Part shown: positions 7,044 to 15,653 of the stretch, piece after piece
How the letters are laid out: the number at the start of each line of letters is the position of its first letter
Numbering within the stretch: position 1 is the first letter of the stretch
From: Haladaptatus sp. DJG-WS-42
GTDB taxonomy: Archaea > Halobacteriota > Halobacteria > Halobacteriales > Halococcaceae
Direction: 5' to 3'
Assembly (NCBI RefSeq): GCF_037198285.1
Contig: NZ_CP147243.1
Span: 2,596,422-2,660,421 of the forward strand
DNA length: 64,000 nucleotides
The notes under the pieces: model-generated
What the model was told of the DNA's origin: nothing
What the model saw: the letters and a program-made list of their open reading frames with translations, nothing else
Database searches by the model: none
Position numbers and translations under genes: made by a program

Positions 7044-8780
7044 TTACAGCGTCTCGGTTACGCGTGCTGTGAGTTGCTCGCGGAATCGATGGCTTGCCTC
7101 TGCGTCCGTCTGCACTTCGATGACGCGAGTTCCGGCCTTGCCAACAGACTCCTCGAACGCCTCGCGGAACTCGGCTCGACCTTCTGCGCGCACAAAGTCG
7201 AGGTCGTAAAGGTCGCCAGTCGGCTCGAAATCCAGCCCGTGTGGTGTCTTGAACTGGCTCGTAAACGGTGGGTCGAACGCCTCGATGGGGAGCATGTGGA
7301 AGATGCCGCCGCCGTCGTTGTTGATGAGGACGATGGTCGCATCCACGCCACACCGGGCGAGCGCGAGCAGGCCGTTCATGTCGTGGTAGTAGGCTAAGTC
7401 GCCGGTCACGAGCACCAGCGGGTCGTCTGTCGCACTGGCCGCGCCGAGCGCCGAACTCGTGATGCCGTCGATGCCGCTCGCGCCACGATTTGCGAGCGCC
7501 GTAATCGTCGCTTCGTGGGGTTTTCCGAAGCGATCTGCGTCGCGCACGGGCATGGAGTTTGAGACGAACAGCGTCGTCGGGTCGGGCGCGAGTTCGACCA
7601 CATCAGAGAGCACCGTCCCTTCGAAAAACGCCTCCTCGTGAGCGGCTGCGACGAGTTCCCAGTAGCGGGTTTCCGCTTCCTCGAACGTCTGTGTCCACTC
7701 GCCCGCGTCCATTGTGAGCGCCTCTGAGAGCGCCTCAGCCACCTGTGTTGGGTCTGCGACGACGAGGTCACTCGCGGTGAACGTCGCCTCTCGCCACTCA
7801 CCAACGGGGTCTACCACGAACTGGCGCGCACCCGAGTCACGGAGATAGTGTTGGAGCGTCTTTGAGGTCGGTGCGGCTCCAAAGCGGAGGACGACAGCCG
7901 GTTCGGGGAGGGTGGTTATGTAGGAATCGTAGCCGCCGAGAATTGGGCGGTCGGCGATGTGTGGCCCCCACCGAACCCGCGAGAGCGGGTCAGCGAGCAC
8001 TGGGAAGCCAGTCGCGTCCGCAAGTGCGCCAATCGCCGTTGGGGCCGGGCCGTGGTCGTCTGGGCCGATGACGATGAGGCCGCGCTCTGCCTGCTCGAAG
8101 GTTTCTACCAGTTCATCGCGCGTCGTTGCATCGAGCGTCGGGCGTCCCTCTGCGACTTCGACAAACGGCCCGTCTCGGCCGGCCGTGGCGAGTGGGTACT
8201 CCTCTTCGAACCCATCGGGAACGTCGCCCGGAACCTCAATGGGGTCGAGCGGTTTCCGGAAGGGAACGTTCAGATGCACGGGGCCGGGATGGGTGCCTTC
8301 AGCCTCCGCGACCGCTCGCGCACAATCAGTCCGAAGCGAGCGCAGTTTGCGGTCTTCGACCGCTGGCTCAGGAAGGTCACGATACCACCGGACGGCGCTC
8401 CCGTAGAGTTTCTCTTGGTCGATGGTCTGGTTCGCGCCGCTGTCTCTGAGTTCGGGTGGGCGGTCTGCGGTGAGCACGAGCATCGGAACGCGCGCCTGCG
8501 ACGCTTCGATGATCGCCGGGTGGAAGTTCGCGGCCGCGGTTCCCGACGTGCAGACAAGCGGCGTTGGTCGCCCGGTTCGTTTCGCCCGGCCAAGCGCGAA
8601 GTATGCGGCAGACCGCTCATCGAGGTGGGAGAACACACGGATGTCGGGATGGCGCGAAAAGGCGACGGTGAGCGGCGTCGAGCGACTGCCGGGGGCGATG
8701 CAGACGGCGTCGAGGCCAGCCTTTGCAAACTCGTCTACCAGCACGCGCGCCCAGAGGGTGTTTTTGTTGGGTGCGCTCAT
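7044..8780 (-). CDS. menD: SEPHCHC synthase (MenD), ThDP-dependent
   Basis: A 578-residue thiamine-diphosphate enzyme that joins isochorismate with 2-oxoglutarate to give SEPHCHC, the first committed menaquinone step. The N-terminal Pyr domain carries APGSRSTPLTVAF, where ligand residues sit in this family. The C-terminal PP domain has GASGIDGITSSALGAA and the Mg-binding GD-to-NN stretch (TGDLAYYHDMNGLL then INNDGGGIFHMLP). The start MSAPNKNTLW is chosen because its ATG overlaps the menF stop as ATGA, while the upstream in-frame Met lies inside menF. It is translationally coupled to menF. Confidence 0.95.
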   Translation of the reverse strand: MSAPNKNTLWARVLVDEFAKAGLDAVCIAPGSRSTPLTVAFSRHPDIRVFSHLDERSAAYFALGRAKRTGRPTPLVCTSGTAAANFHPAIIEASQARVPMLVLTADRPPELRDSGANQTIDQEKLYGSAVRWYRDLPEPAVEDRKLRSLRTDCARAVAEAEGTHPGPVHLNVPFRKPLDPIEVPGDVPDGFEEEYPLATAGRDGPFVEVAEGRPTLDATTRDELVETFEQAERGLIVIGPDDHGPAPTAIGALADATGFPVLADPLSRVRWGPHIADRPILGGYDSYITTLPEPAVVLRFGAAPTSKTLQHYLRDSGARQFVVDPVGEWREATFTASDLVVADPTQVAEALSEALTMDAGEWTQTFEEAETRYWELVAAAHEEAFFEGTVLSDVVELAPDPTTLFVSNSMPVRDADRFGKPHEATITALANRGASGIDGITSSALGAASATDDPLVLVTGDLAYYHDMNGLLALARCGVDATIVLINNDGGGIFHMLPIEAFDPPFTSQFKTPHGLDFEPTGDLYDLDFVRAEGRAEFREAFEESVGKAGTRVIEVQTDAEASHRFREQLTARVTETL

Positions 8781-10132
8781 TCGAGTTCGTCCAACATCGG
8801 GCGGTATTTGAGCTGTACTTCGTCCCACTCGGCGTCGGGGTCTGAGTCAGCGACGATACCGGCTCCGGCGAACAGCGTCGCCTCCGTGCCGCGAGCCACC
8901 GCAGAGCGCAACGCGACGGCGAACGACCCATTCCCGGCGGCGTCGAACCAACCAACAGGCGCGGCGTACCACCCACGGTCGAACGTTTCGGTGTCGCGGA
9001 TGGTCTGTTTCGCGCGCTCGGGTGGCAGGCCGCCGACGGCGGGCGTCGGGTGGAGCGCCTCAACCAGTGAGAGCACGTGTTCATCGTGGCTGAGTTCGGC
9101 GCTGATGGGCGTCTGGAGGTGCTGGACGGTTGCGAGCCGACGCAGGCCGAGTGGCCCGAGCGTCACGCTCGACGCGAACGGTTCGAGTTGCTCGCGGATG
9201 GTTTCAGCCACGACGTTGTGCTCGTGGCGGTCTTTCTCGCTCGTAAGCAGTTCCTCGCCGAGCCACTCGTCTTCTTCCGGTGTGTCGCCGCGGCCCGTCG
9301 AACCGGCGAGCGCGACCGTCGAGACCGTACGCCCGCGCAGCGAGACGAGTCCTTCAGGAGTTGCGCCGAAAAACGCTCCCTCCTCGTCAGGCGAGACGAG
9401 AAAACGGTGACAATCGGGATACGTGGTGGCGAGTCGGGCAAGTGCACCAGGCACGGAGAGTTCAGTGTCGAGGGTTGCGGTGAGCGCCTGTGCGAGGACA
9501 ACTTTCGTGAGTTCGCCGCTGTGAATGCGCGAGAGTGCCGCTTCGACCTGTGCGTTCCACGTTTCGCGCGGCGTGGTGAGTTGCACGGAGGAGACGCCGG
9601 GTGGTTGGGTTTCGGGTTCGGCTGTCGGCAGCGCAGCGAGTGTTTCGCGTTCGCGTTTGAGCAGATTCGCCGCTGTCGCAGGGGTCGCGTTTGGCCCCGA
9701 GAGCGTGACCGTCAGATACGTTTTCGCGTCGGTCTGGGCGAGTTGCACTCGCGGGAGGACGAACTGGGCGTCGGGAAACCCAGCCCACGCAGAGTTGTCG
9801 TCTTCAGTTGGCCCTTCGTTGAACGAAAACCCCCCGAACAACCGCGGGCGGGCAGCTTCGGGGAGGCGCTCTGGGGTGATACTCTGTGAAAACAGTGTCT
9901 CTGCCTGCGTGCGAATCGCGTCGAAGCGAGTGGCGCCCGACGCGGTGAGGGTTTCTGTCGAACCGAAGGCGACGATAGACGGGGCGTTCGGCGCGCTCCA
10001 CGTGAATCGTGGCGCGTCTGCGGTGTCGAGAAGGCGATGGAGAGAAACGGGCGCGACCTCGCAGGCCCGACTGACGAAGGTGGCGTCGTCCGCCGCGTGC
10101 GCCACCGTCTCGTCGCTGCGCAGGGGTTCCAT
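8777..10132 (-). CDS. menF: isochorismate synthase (MenF)
   Basis: A 451-residue chorismate-binding enzyme that converts chorismate to isochorismate. The C-terminal catalytic half shows the family blocks FFGATPEGLVSL, VALAGSTGRG, LHPTPAVGGLPPE and DRGWYAAPVGW. The variable N-terminal half is acidic as usual for halophiles. It is the first gene of the men block: a TATA-like box lies 26 nt before the ATG, inside the tail of the sulfite-oxidase-like gene, indicating a leaderless men promoter. Entry into a salicylate-type siderophore is an alternative, but coupling to menD makes MenF the call. Confidence 0.94.
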   Translation of the reverse strand: MEPLRSDETVAHAADDATFVSRACEVAPVSLHRLLDTADAPRFTWSAPNAPSIVAFGSTETLTASGATRFDAIRTQAETLFSQSITPERLPEAARPRLFGGFSFNEGPTEDDNSAWAGFPDAQFVLPRVQLAQTDAKTYLTVTLSGPNATPATAANLLKRERETLAALPTAEPETQPPGVSSVQLTTPRETWNAQVEAALSRIHSGELTKVVLAQALTATLDTELSVPGALARLATTYPDCHRFLVSPDEEGAFFGATPEGLVSLRGRTVSTVALAGSTGRGDTPEEDEWLGEELLTSEKDRHEHNVVAETIREQLEPFASSVTLGPLGLRRLATVQHLQTPISAELSHDEHVLSLVEALHPTPAVGGLPPERAKQTIRDTETFDRGWYAAPVGWFDAAGNGSFAVALRSAVARGTEATLFAGAGIVADSDPDAEWDEVQLKYRPMLDELE

Positions 10133-10154
10133 TACCGGTATTCAGTGCTGGCGA

Positions 10155-10162
10155 CTATTTAG
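10155..10162 (-). promoter_or_regulatory. TATA-like box of the men operon
   Basis: On the minus strand CTAAATAG is centred 26 nt upstream of the menF ATG, the spacing expected for a leaderless haloarchaeal transcript. It falls in the 31-nt gap before menF, so men transcription need not depend on the upstream gene. Confidence 0.6.
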
Positions 10163-10163
10163 C

Positions 10164-10766
10164 CTAACTATAGCGTTCCTCGTTCCACGGATTTGCCGTC
10201 TGGGAGTAGCCGCGCTTCTCCCAGTAGCCGCGCTCTGGTTCGGTGAGGAACTCGACGCCCTTCACCCACTTCGAGCCCTTGTAGGCATAGCGGTGGGGCA
10301 TCACGACCCGAAGCGGGCCGCCGTGGTCGGGTTCGAGCGGCTCGCCCTCGTACGCCCACGTGAACAGCATTTCGTCGCGCATGCACTCTGCGAGCGGGAG
10401 GTCAGTCGAATAGTCGTCCATCCCGTAGAACATGACGTGGGTGGCGTCGTCGCGCACCTGTGCCAACTCTGCGAGCGTCGGGAACGTCACGCCCGTCCAC
10501 GAACAGTCGAGTTTGCTCCACCCGGTGACGCAGTGAAAGTCCTGTAATTGGGTCTCGCTCGGTAGGTCGGTGAACTCCTCCCACGAGAGCGTGAGCGGGT
10601 TATCGACGGCTCCCCACACCTCGAACTTCCACGTCTCTTTGTTCCATTTTGGCGTCCCGCCCTTCGAGAGGACGGGGAACCGAGACGTCTCTCGCTGTCC
10701 CGGCGGCAGGCGTTTTTCACCGAACTCTTTGTAGACATTCGTCACGTCTCGCTCGCTCATACCCAT
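10164..10766 (-). CDS. sulfite-oxidase-like molybdopterin oxidoreductase
   Basis: A protein of about 200 residues with the oxidoreductase molybdopterin-binding fold shared by sulfite oxidase and MsrP/YedY. The Mo-ligating cysteine lies in the signature LQDFHCVTGWSKLDCSW (near residue 80), and the substrate-side block HGGPLRVVMPHRYAYKGSKWVKG is near 160. No Tat signal or membrane segment is visible, so it is probably cytoplasmic, unlike bacterial MsrP. The start MGMSERD (10766, or 10760 two codons later) is preceded at 22-27 nt by a TTACGA box, whereas the longer frame reaches beyond that promoter. The substrate is not known. Confidence 0.85.
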   Translation of the reverse strand: MGMSERDVTNVYKEFGEKRLPPGQRETSRFPVLSKGGTPKWNKETWKFEVWGAVDNPLTLSWEEFTDLPSETQLQDFHCVTGWSKLDCSWTGVTFPTLAELAQVRDDATHVMFYGMDDYSTDLPLAECMRDEMLFTWAYEGEPLEPDHGGPLRVVMPHRYAYKGSKWVKGVEFLTEPERGYWEKRGYSQTANPWNEERYS

Positions 10767-10936
10767 TCTACGTGTCGGAAAGTCGTAAGAGTTGTCGAAC
10801 CGTCGCGCACTGGGCGAGTTCTCATTGGCACCCGCGGACGCACCTCTCACGCTGTGCACGCGTCTTTTCTGGGCCACTGGCACGAACGAACATCGTCACA
10901 TGTCTTCACGTAGCGCGAATCTCGTTCCCCGTCAGA

Positions 10937-10945
10937 GTTAAATAC
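10937..10945 (+). promoter_or_regulatory. TATA-like box of the ribbon-helix-helix gene
   Basis: GTTAAATAC lies about 32 nt before the ATG at 10973, in the divergent region between this gene and the sulfite-oxidase-like gene. Confidence 0.5.
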
Positions 10946-10972
10946 GGCTCCCACGAAGCGGCGACTATTCCG

Positions 10973-11188
10973 ATGCCCAAAGTTGAGCTAACAATCCCGG
11001 AGCACCTCGAGATGCAGATTACGCAGATGGTAGAGAGCGGCGAATTCATGAACCGCGAAGAGGCCGTCCAGCAACTCATCTCAGCCGGGCTCAAAGCGTA
11101 CAAGACGAGCGGGCCGATGGACGACGAACCGATGGGTGGGTTCGAAGACGACGGGATGATGGGTCACGAAGACGAATACGTCTTCTAA
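10973..11188 (+). CDS. CopG/ribbon-helix-helix small regulator (DUF7120-like)
   Basis: A 71-residue protein starting MPKVELTIPEHLEMQI, the beta strand plus helices of a ribbon-helix-helix DNA-binding domain. The second helix contains NREEAVQQLISAGLKAY. The tail is acidic and rich in Met, Asp and Gly (DDEPMGGFEDDGMMGHEDEY), a pattern I associate with a conserved haloarchaeal family (DUF7120). The start is chosen 32 nt after a TATA-like box; the longer open frame upstream is not coding-like. It probably binds DNA as a dimer; targets are unknown. It is followed 64 nt later by a UPF0058 gene with its own promoter. Confidence 0.85.
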   Translation: MPKVELTIPEHLEMQITQMVESGEFMNREEAVQQLISAGLKAYKTSGPMDDEPMGGFEDDGMMGHEDEYVF

Positions 11189-11218
11189 CCCGGCCAATTG
11201 TGGTACCAGTTGTCAGAA

Positions 11219-11226
11219 ATTCTTAA
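11219..11226 (+). promoter_or_regulatory. TATA-like box of the UPF0058 gene
   Basis: TTCTTAAG lies about 30 nt upstream of the ATG at 11253. Confidence 0.45.
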
Positions 11227-11252
11227 GCGGCGTTCTCGCTAAACACCCGCTA

Positions 11253-11531
11253 ATGCACAAAGATGAACTTCTTCAGCTGCACGAGCAGATGGTGACTATC
11301 ATGGAGAACTACTCGGAGATTTCGGGTGTAGACGCGACCCTCTTTGACCCGTACTACCAACTCGACGTCACGCCAGCCGATGTTCACAAGTCAAAAAGCG
11401 AGCACAAACACGCCGTCTTCGTCCTCGGTAACGCACTCGCGAACGCGATGAGCGAAGACGAGTTCTCGAACGCAGGCCGTATCGGCAAGCGTATGCAGGA
11501 ACTTGCAGAAGACGCAGAGTCCAAACTCTGA
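11253..11531 (+). CDS. UPF0058 family protein
   Basis: A 92-residue, largely helical acidic protein beginning MHKDELLQLHEQMV and containing the family block YQLDVTPADVHKSKSEHKHAVF. This matches the UPF0058 family found across haloarchaea and methanogens; no function has been assigned to it that I know of. The length is complete. It has its own TATA-like box and is followed by a pyrimidine-rich TCTCTCTCTC...CTTTCTTTCC stretch just after the stop that may end transcription. Confidence 0.88.
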   Translation: MHKDELLQLHEQMVTIMENYSEISGVDATLFDPYYQLDVTPADVHKSKSEHKHAVFVLGNALANAMSEDEFSNAGRIGKRMQELAEDAESKL

Positions 11532-11616
11532 CCGGTCATCTCTCTCTCTCACCTTTCTTTCCAGAATATGATGAGTCGTGCGGAAACTATTTGCCGTTAT
11601 TCTTGCTTTTGTGACT

Positions 11617-13686
11617 ATGGACCAAACTACGGTCGAGCGAATCCAGGCGTGGGACGCTCGGTCGTTCGCACAAGGCTACCGAGGCCTGCATACGCTCGCC
11701 GACGAGGCGTTCTCCGGCGCGGTATCTGCAGGCGGCGCGTGGCTCTTCATGCTGAACGGCCGCGTCGTCGGCATCGCAGACGGTGATATTGCGGCGTTCG
11801 AGGACGCCTCCGGCACGGCGTACGCCGCGCCCCACTCGTCGCTCCCCCTGCTCTTGTTCATGCAACAAGCAGACGGCGAGACGCGCGCGAAGTACTATAC
11901 CAACGACACACCGCTTCGTGAGGTGAACGACCAACTCACGAGCGGCAACTTCAGCGGCTACATCGAGCTGTCTGAAAACGTGCTGTCTGGCGACTACTAC
12001 GTTGTCTACTACGCCGGGCGCGCAAAGAGCATCGCCTTTGTCGGCACCAGCGGTCGGATGCTCACCGACGACGAAGCCTTCGACCGCGCGGCCGACGAAG
12101 TCGGGATTTACTCGGTCAACGCGGTCGATATCGACATCATTGACCTGCCAGAACCAGAGCCAGAGCCGGAGCCGGAACCCGAACCAACGCCCGTCGCTGA
12201 GCCAGACGTTGTGGACGACCCTGAGCCAGAACCGGAGCCGGCGCCGACAGATGAAGCGGAACCCGACGCTGACGATACCGCTGAAGAGTCCTCCGTTGCT
12301 GCTGACGATGCACCTGCGGAGCCAACCATGGCTAACAGCGAGGCAGCGTCAGTGGAGGCCACCACGGACGTCGAACCGGAACCAGCGTCGGACTCTGAGC
12401 CGGAGCCAGCACCCGAACCCGACGCCGAGTCCGCTCCAGACCCGCTCGCAGAGCCAGAGTCACCGCCTGCGTCGCGCCTGCCCCGGTCTGAAGAGCGCGA
12501 ACCCGCGGAGGTCAGCCGCGCACCCAGTGCGTCGAGCCTGAGCGCGAAGGCACTCGAAACGCGGACGATTCCGTCGCTCGACCCGGCGAAGACAGAAGAC
12601 TCCGGTGCGCGCATCGACACCTCGAAGCGAGTGAATGAGGCGAGCAAGCCAGACCGCTCGCGCGTCCGCGAATCGGTGTCAGAGCGGGCGACGGGCACGC
12701 CAACCGCGCCGCCAAAGCAGCCAACAGCGTCACAGCCAGCTCCCGAACTCGAAGACCTCAAAGCCGAGTTGCAAAACCAGAAAAACGAGGTGACACGCCT
12801 CGAAGCACAACTCGAACAGGCCAGCACGGAACGCGATGACCTGCGCGCAGAGCGTGACGACCTCGCGGCAGACGTCGAGCGGCTTGAAGCCGAGGTGACG
12901 CGACTCGAAGACCTGCTCTCACAGGCAGAAGCGAGTGGCGCGGCCGTTGGCCGCGAACAGACCCTCTCGCCCACGGACGCCTTAGACGGCACGAACCTCT
13001 TCATCCGCTACCACACGAAGGGGAAGGCAACGCTCGAAAAGGCCTTCCACGGCGAAGCGAAGCCAGACGGGGTCATCGAGAACCTCCGTATCGAACACCA
13101 CACGCAGTTCGACGCGTCGTCGGTTGCCGTAAACGGCGCGCAGTTCGAGACGTTCCTCACGAACACCGTCGAATACCGGTTCGTCGCGTGGACGATTCAG
13201 ACGCTCATATTCGAGATTGCGGACACGCGAAACACGAACGCGCTTGGCGACCTCTACGAGGCGATTCCGAAAATCGACCGCGCAGAGCTGAACGCGAACG
13301 TCGGCGTGAAATACATAGAAAACGGCGAAGAACACCGCGAGCAGTTGAAATTCGACGTGGTGTTGCGCGACCGGATGGGCAACCCCCTCGTGGTCGCAAA
13401 CTTCAACGATTCGCGCGACCCGGCCACCGAAGCAATGCTCGCGTCGCTCGTCAAACAGGGGACGCGCGTCGCAGAAACCTCGGACAGCCTGAGTGCTGCG
13501 TTCTTCGTCACGACGAGCTTTTACGAGCCAGAAGCGCTCGAAACGGCCGTCGATGCTGCAGGTGGCGGCCTGCTCAGTCGGGATAAGCGAAAGAGCTTCG
13601 TGAAACTCTCGCGCAAGCAGGGCTATCACCTGTGTCTCATTGAAGCACGCGGCGGCGAGTTCTATATGAACGTCCCAGAACTGTAG
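11617..13686 (+). CDS. large DUF7527-type protein with EP repeats and coiled coil
   Basis: A 689-residue three-part protein. Residues 1-175 form a globular domain (MDQTTVERIQAWDARSFA at the start). Residues about 178-375 are low-complexity: an EP-repeat run (PEPEPEPEPEP) followed by acidic and Pro/Ser/Ala-rich sequence. Residues 378-448 are a strong coiled coil (LEDLKAELQNQ, ERDDLRAERDDL, VERLEAEV). The C-terminal 240 residues are a second globular domain. No membrane segment or signal is seen. I recognise it as a haloarchaeal family annotated DUF7527, without known function. The ATG start is preferred over a GTG 13 codons earlier because the upstream residues are not acidic and the family begins at MDQ. 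Confidence 0.8.
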   Translation: MDQTTVERIQAWDARSFAQGYRGLHTLADEAFSGAVSAGGAWLFMLNGRVVGIADGDIAAFEDASGTAYAAPHSSLPLLLFMQQADGETRAKYYTNDTPLREVNDQLTSGNFSGYIELSENVLSGDYYVVYYAGRAKSIAFVGTSGRMLTDDEAFDRAADEVGIYSVNAVDIDIIDLPEPEPEPEPEPEPTPVAEPDVVDDPEPEPEPAPTDEAEPDADDTAEESSVAADDAPAEPTMANSEAASVEATTDVEPEPASDSEPEPAPEPDAESAPDPLAEPESPPASRLPRSEEREPAEVSRAPSASSLSAKALETRTIPSLDPAKTEDSGARIDTSKRVNEASKPDRSRVRESVSERATGTPTAPPKQPTASQPAPELEDLKAELQNQKNEVTRLEAQLEQASTERDDLRAERDDLAADVERLEAEVTRLEDLLSQAEASGAAVGREQTLSPTDALDGTNLFIRYHTKGKATLEKAFHGEAKPDGVIENLRIEHHTQFDASSVAVNGAQFETFLTNTVEYRFVAWTIQTLIFEIADTRNTNALGDLYEAIPKIDRAELNANVGVKYIENGEEHREQLKFDVVLRDRMGNPLVVANFNDSRDPATEAMLASLVKQGTRVAETSDSLSAAFFVTTSFYEPEALETAVDAAGGGLLSRDKRKSFVKLSRKQGYHLCLIEARGGEFYMNVPEL

Positions 13687-13720
13687 GGACGTTCAACGAC
13701 ATAGCTAAACGAAAGAGAGG

Positions 13721-13739
13721 CGTCTGCGCGTTGCAGACG
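13721..13739. terminator. hairpin between convergent genes
   Basis: CGTCTGC-GCGTT-GCAGACG is a perfect 7-bp stem with a 5-nt loop. It sits between the stops of the DUF7527-type gene (13686) and the convergent winged-helix gene (13767), where a bidirectional terminator is expected. T-runs are weak on both sides. Confidence 0.5.
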
Positions 13740-13766
13740 GTAGTTGGGGTAGCTAGCGAAGAACGA

Positions 13767-14069
13767 TTATGCGAGTTCGGTCGCGCCTTCGATTTTCATT
13801 CCTTCGAGCTTTTCGATGATCTGGTCGACCTTGCCGTCGAGTTCGGCGACGAACTCTTTGGTTCGGTCGGTTGTGATTGCACCTTGACTCGATGGCTCGA
13901 TGAGGTTCTCCTCTTCGAGCACGCGGAGGGAGTAGCGTACTTTGTGGTGCGGGTAGCCGGTTTCGTTGGACATCTTCACGATCCCGATGGGTTCGTTTTC
14001 GATGACCATCTTCAGGACTTGAAGGTGACGTTCCAGCATATCGACTTCCTTCTCAAGTCGGTCTATCAT
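13767..14069 (-). CDS. winged-helix transcriptional regulator
   Basis: A 100-residue protein with an N-terminal helix rich in charged heptads (MIDRLEKEVDMLERHL) and a winged-helix DNA-binding domain. The latter shows KMSNETGYPHHKVRYSLRVLEEENL, with recognition helix around PHHKVRYSL and wing around IEPSSQGAITT. The C-terminus is an acidic helix. The start at 14069 is chosen because a TTTAAAAG box lies 30 nt upstream; a longer frame would begin above that box. It is a conserved haloarchaeal regulator with no assigned target. Its promoter region is shared divergently with purA. Confidence 0.85.
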   Translation of the reverse strand: MIDRLEKEVDMLERHLQVLKMVIENEPIGIVKMSNETGYPHHKVRYSLRVLEEENLIEPSSQGAITTDRTKEFVAELDGKVDQIIEKLEGMKIEGATELA

Positions 14070-14094
14070 GGCATTTGTTAACTTGTGTTTGAAG

Positions 14095-14103
14095 CTTTTA
14101 AAG
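14095..14103 (-). promoter_or_regulatory. TATA box of the winged-helix gene
   Basis: CTTTAAAAG on the minus strand is centred 30 nt upstream of the ATG at 14069, predicting a leaderless or nearly leaderless transcript. This box decides the start codon. Confidence 0.65.
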
Positions 14104-14258
14104 GTTGCTGTCGCCACACCCGAATAGAATGGTAGATTCGGTCTTTGCGTGTGGCATTAATTAACGCTTCGGCTTGCGACACAACATGACACGTATTGTG
14201 AGTTTATCGCGTCGGCAATTCCGTAATCTGTTTACCCCGGTAACAGGAACTGCCGCGT

Positions 14259-15581
14259 ATGACCGTAACCATCGTCGGTTCGCAGCTCGGCGACGAGGGC
14301 AAAGGCGGCGTCGTTGACCTCTGGGGCGACAATGCCGACATCGTTGCCCGCTACCAGGGCGGCGACAACGCAGGCCACACCGTCGTCCACGGCGGCGAAA
14401 AATACAAACTCTCGCTCGTTCCGAGCGGGGCCGTCCGGGGCAAAATCGGCGTCCTCGGCAACGGCTGTGTCGTGAATCCAGAAACGCTCTTTTCAGAGAT
14501 TGACGCGCTCGCAGAGCGCGGCCTCTCACCGGACGTCCGCGTCGCAGAGCGCGCCCACGTCATCCTCCCGTACCACAAAGTGCTGGACGGCATCGAGGAG
14601 ACAGCCAAGTCCGACTCCGACTTAGACGCCGGCACCACGGGCCGCGGCATCGGTCCGACCTACGAGGACAAAGCCGGTCGCCGCGGCATCCGCATCGGCG
14701 ACCTCTTAGACCCCGACGTGCTCCGCGAGCGCCTCGAATACGTCGTCCCACAGAAACGCGCCCTCGCAGAGGACGTCTTTGGCGTCGAAACCGGCGCAGA
14801 GTTCGACGTGGACGCACTGTTTGATCAGTACAAACGCTTCGGCGAGCGCCTCGCTGAGGGCGACATGACCGTGAACGCGGGCGAGTTCCTCACGAACGCC
14901 ATCGAAGACGGGAAGAACGTGATGTTCGAGGGTGCACAGGGCACGTCCATCGACATCGACCACGGCATCTACCCGTACGTCACCTCCTCGAACCCGACCT
15001 CCGGCGGCGCGTCCGTCGGCACGGGCGTTGCACCCACCATTGTCGGCAAAGGCGACGTCGTCGGCATCGTGAAATCCTACCTCTCCCGGGTCGGCACGGG
15101 GCCGCTCCCGACCGAACTCGACGGCGACATGAAAGCCCTCGCAGACCAGATTCGCGAGAAAGGCGGCGAGTTTGGAACCGTCACCGGTCGCCCACGCCGC
15201 ATCGGCTGGCTCGACATGCCGATGCTCCGCCACGCAGAGCGCGCGAGCGGTTTCACTGGCCTTGCAATCAACCACATCGACGTACTCGCCGGGCTTGGCG
15301 ACCTCAAAGTCGGCCACTCCTACACCCTCGACGGAGAGGAAATCTTCACGGTCCCACCGACCACCGAACAGTGGGCGCGCTGTGAGCCGACCTACAAGGA
15401 GTTCGCAGGCTGGGACGACGTTGACTGGAGCGCCGTCGCAGAAGACGGCTGGGACGCGATTCCGGACAACGCACAGACGTACTTAGAATACATCAGCGAC
15501 GAACTCGACACCGACATCTTCGCCGTCGGCATGGGTCCAGACCGCGAGCAGACGGTCATCTTGGAGAACCCGCTCGAATAA
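14259..15581 (+). CDS. purA: adenylosuccinate synthetase (PurA)
   Basis: A 440-residue enzyme that joins IMP and aspartate with GTP to make adenylosuccinate, the first step from IMP to AMP. The GTP-binding motif GDEGKGGVVDLWG lies at residues 9-21, and ARYQGGDNAGHTV follows with the catalytic His. The IMP-binding QGTSIDIDHGIYPYVTSSNPTSGG block is near 225. The C-terminal block GRPRRIGWLDMPML is near 310. Length is normal for the family. It is not beside other purine genes. The short Trm112-like gene follows on the same strand after 72 nt. Confidence 0.97.
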   Translation: MTVTIVGSQLGDEGKGGVVDLWGDNADIVARYQGGDNAGHTVVHGGEKYKLSLVPSGAVRGKIGVLGNGCVVNPETLFSEIDALAERGLSPDVRVAERAHVILPYHKVLDGIEETAKSDSDLDAGTTGRGIGPTYEDKAGRRGIRIGDLLDPDVLRERLEYVVPQKRALAEDVFGVETGAEFDVDALFDQYKRFGERLAEGDMTVNAGEFLTNAIEDGKNVMFEGAQGTSIDIDHGIYPYVTSSNPTSGGASVGTGVAPTIVGKGDVVGIVKSYLSRVGTGPLPTELDGDMKALADQIREKGGEFGTVTGRPRRIGWLDMPMLRHAERASGFTGLAINHIDVLAGLGDLKVGHSYTLDGEEIFTVPPTTEQWARCEPTYKEFAGWDDVDWSAVAEDGWDAIPDNAQTYLEYISDELDTDIFAVGMGPDREQTVILENPLE

Positions 15582-15653
15582 AACGGAGCGGAGACCCGTC
15601 ACGCTTTTAGCGATACCTTCCCACACGTTCAGTATGACCACGGGTGAGCTTCG

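Noticed and set aside
7959-9410. 483-codon plus-strand frame across menD and menF
   Set aside because: It lies opposite two well-supported enzymes, has no family motif, and its composition (many Arg and Ser) is that of an antisense shadow.
12145-12440. Possible tandem repeat or CRISPR-like array
   Set aside because: The repeats are GAR CCN codon pairs coding for Glu-Pro; there are no spacers or fixed repeat units.
12108-13004. 298-codon Ser-rich minus-strand frame
   Set aside because: It is the antisense of the EP repeats and coiled coil of the DUF7527-type gene, producing runs of Gly and Ser.
14070-14117. 16-codon N-terminal extension of the winged-helix regulator
   Set aside because: The TATA box lies at 14095-14103, inside this extension, so transcription should begin after it.
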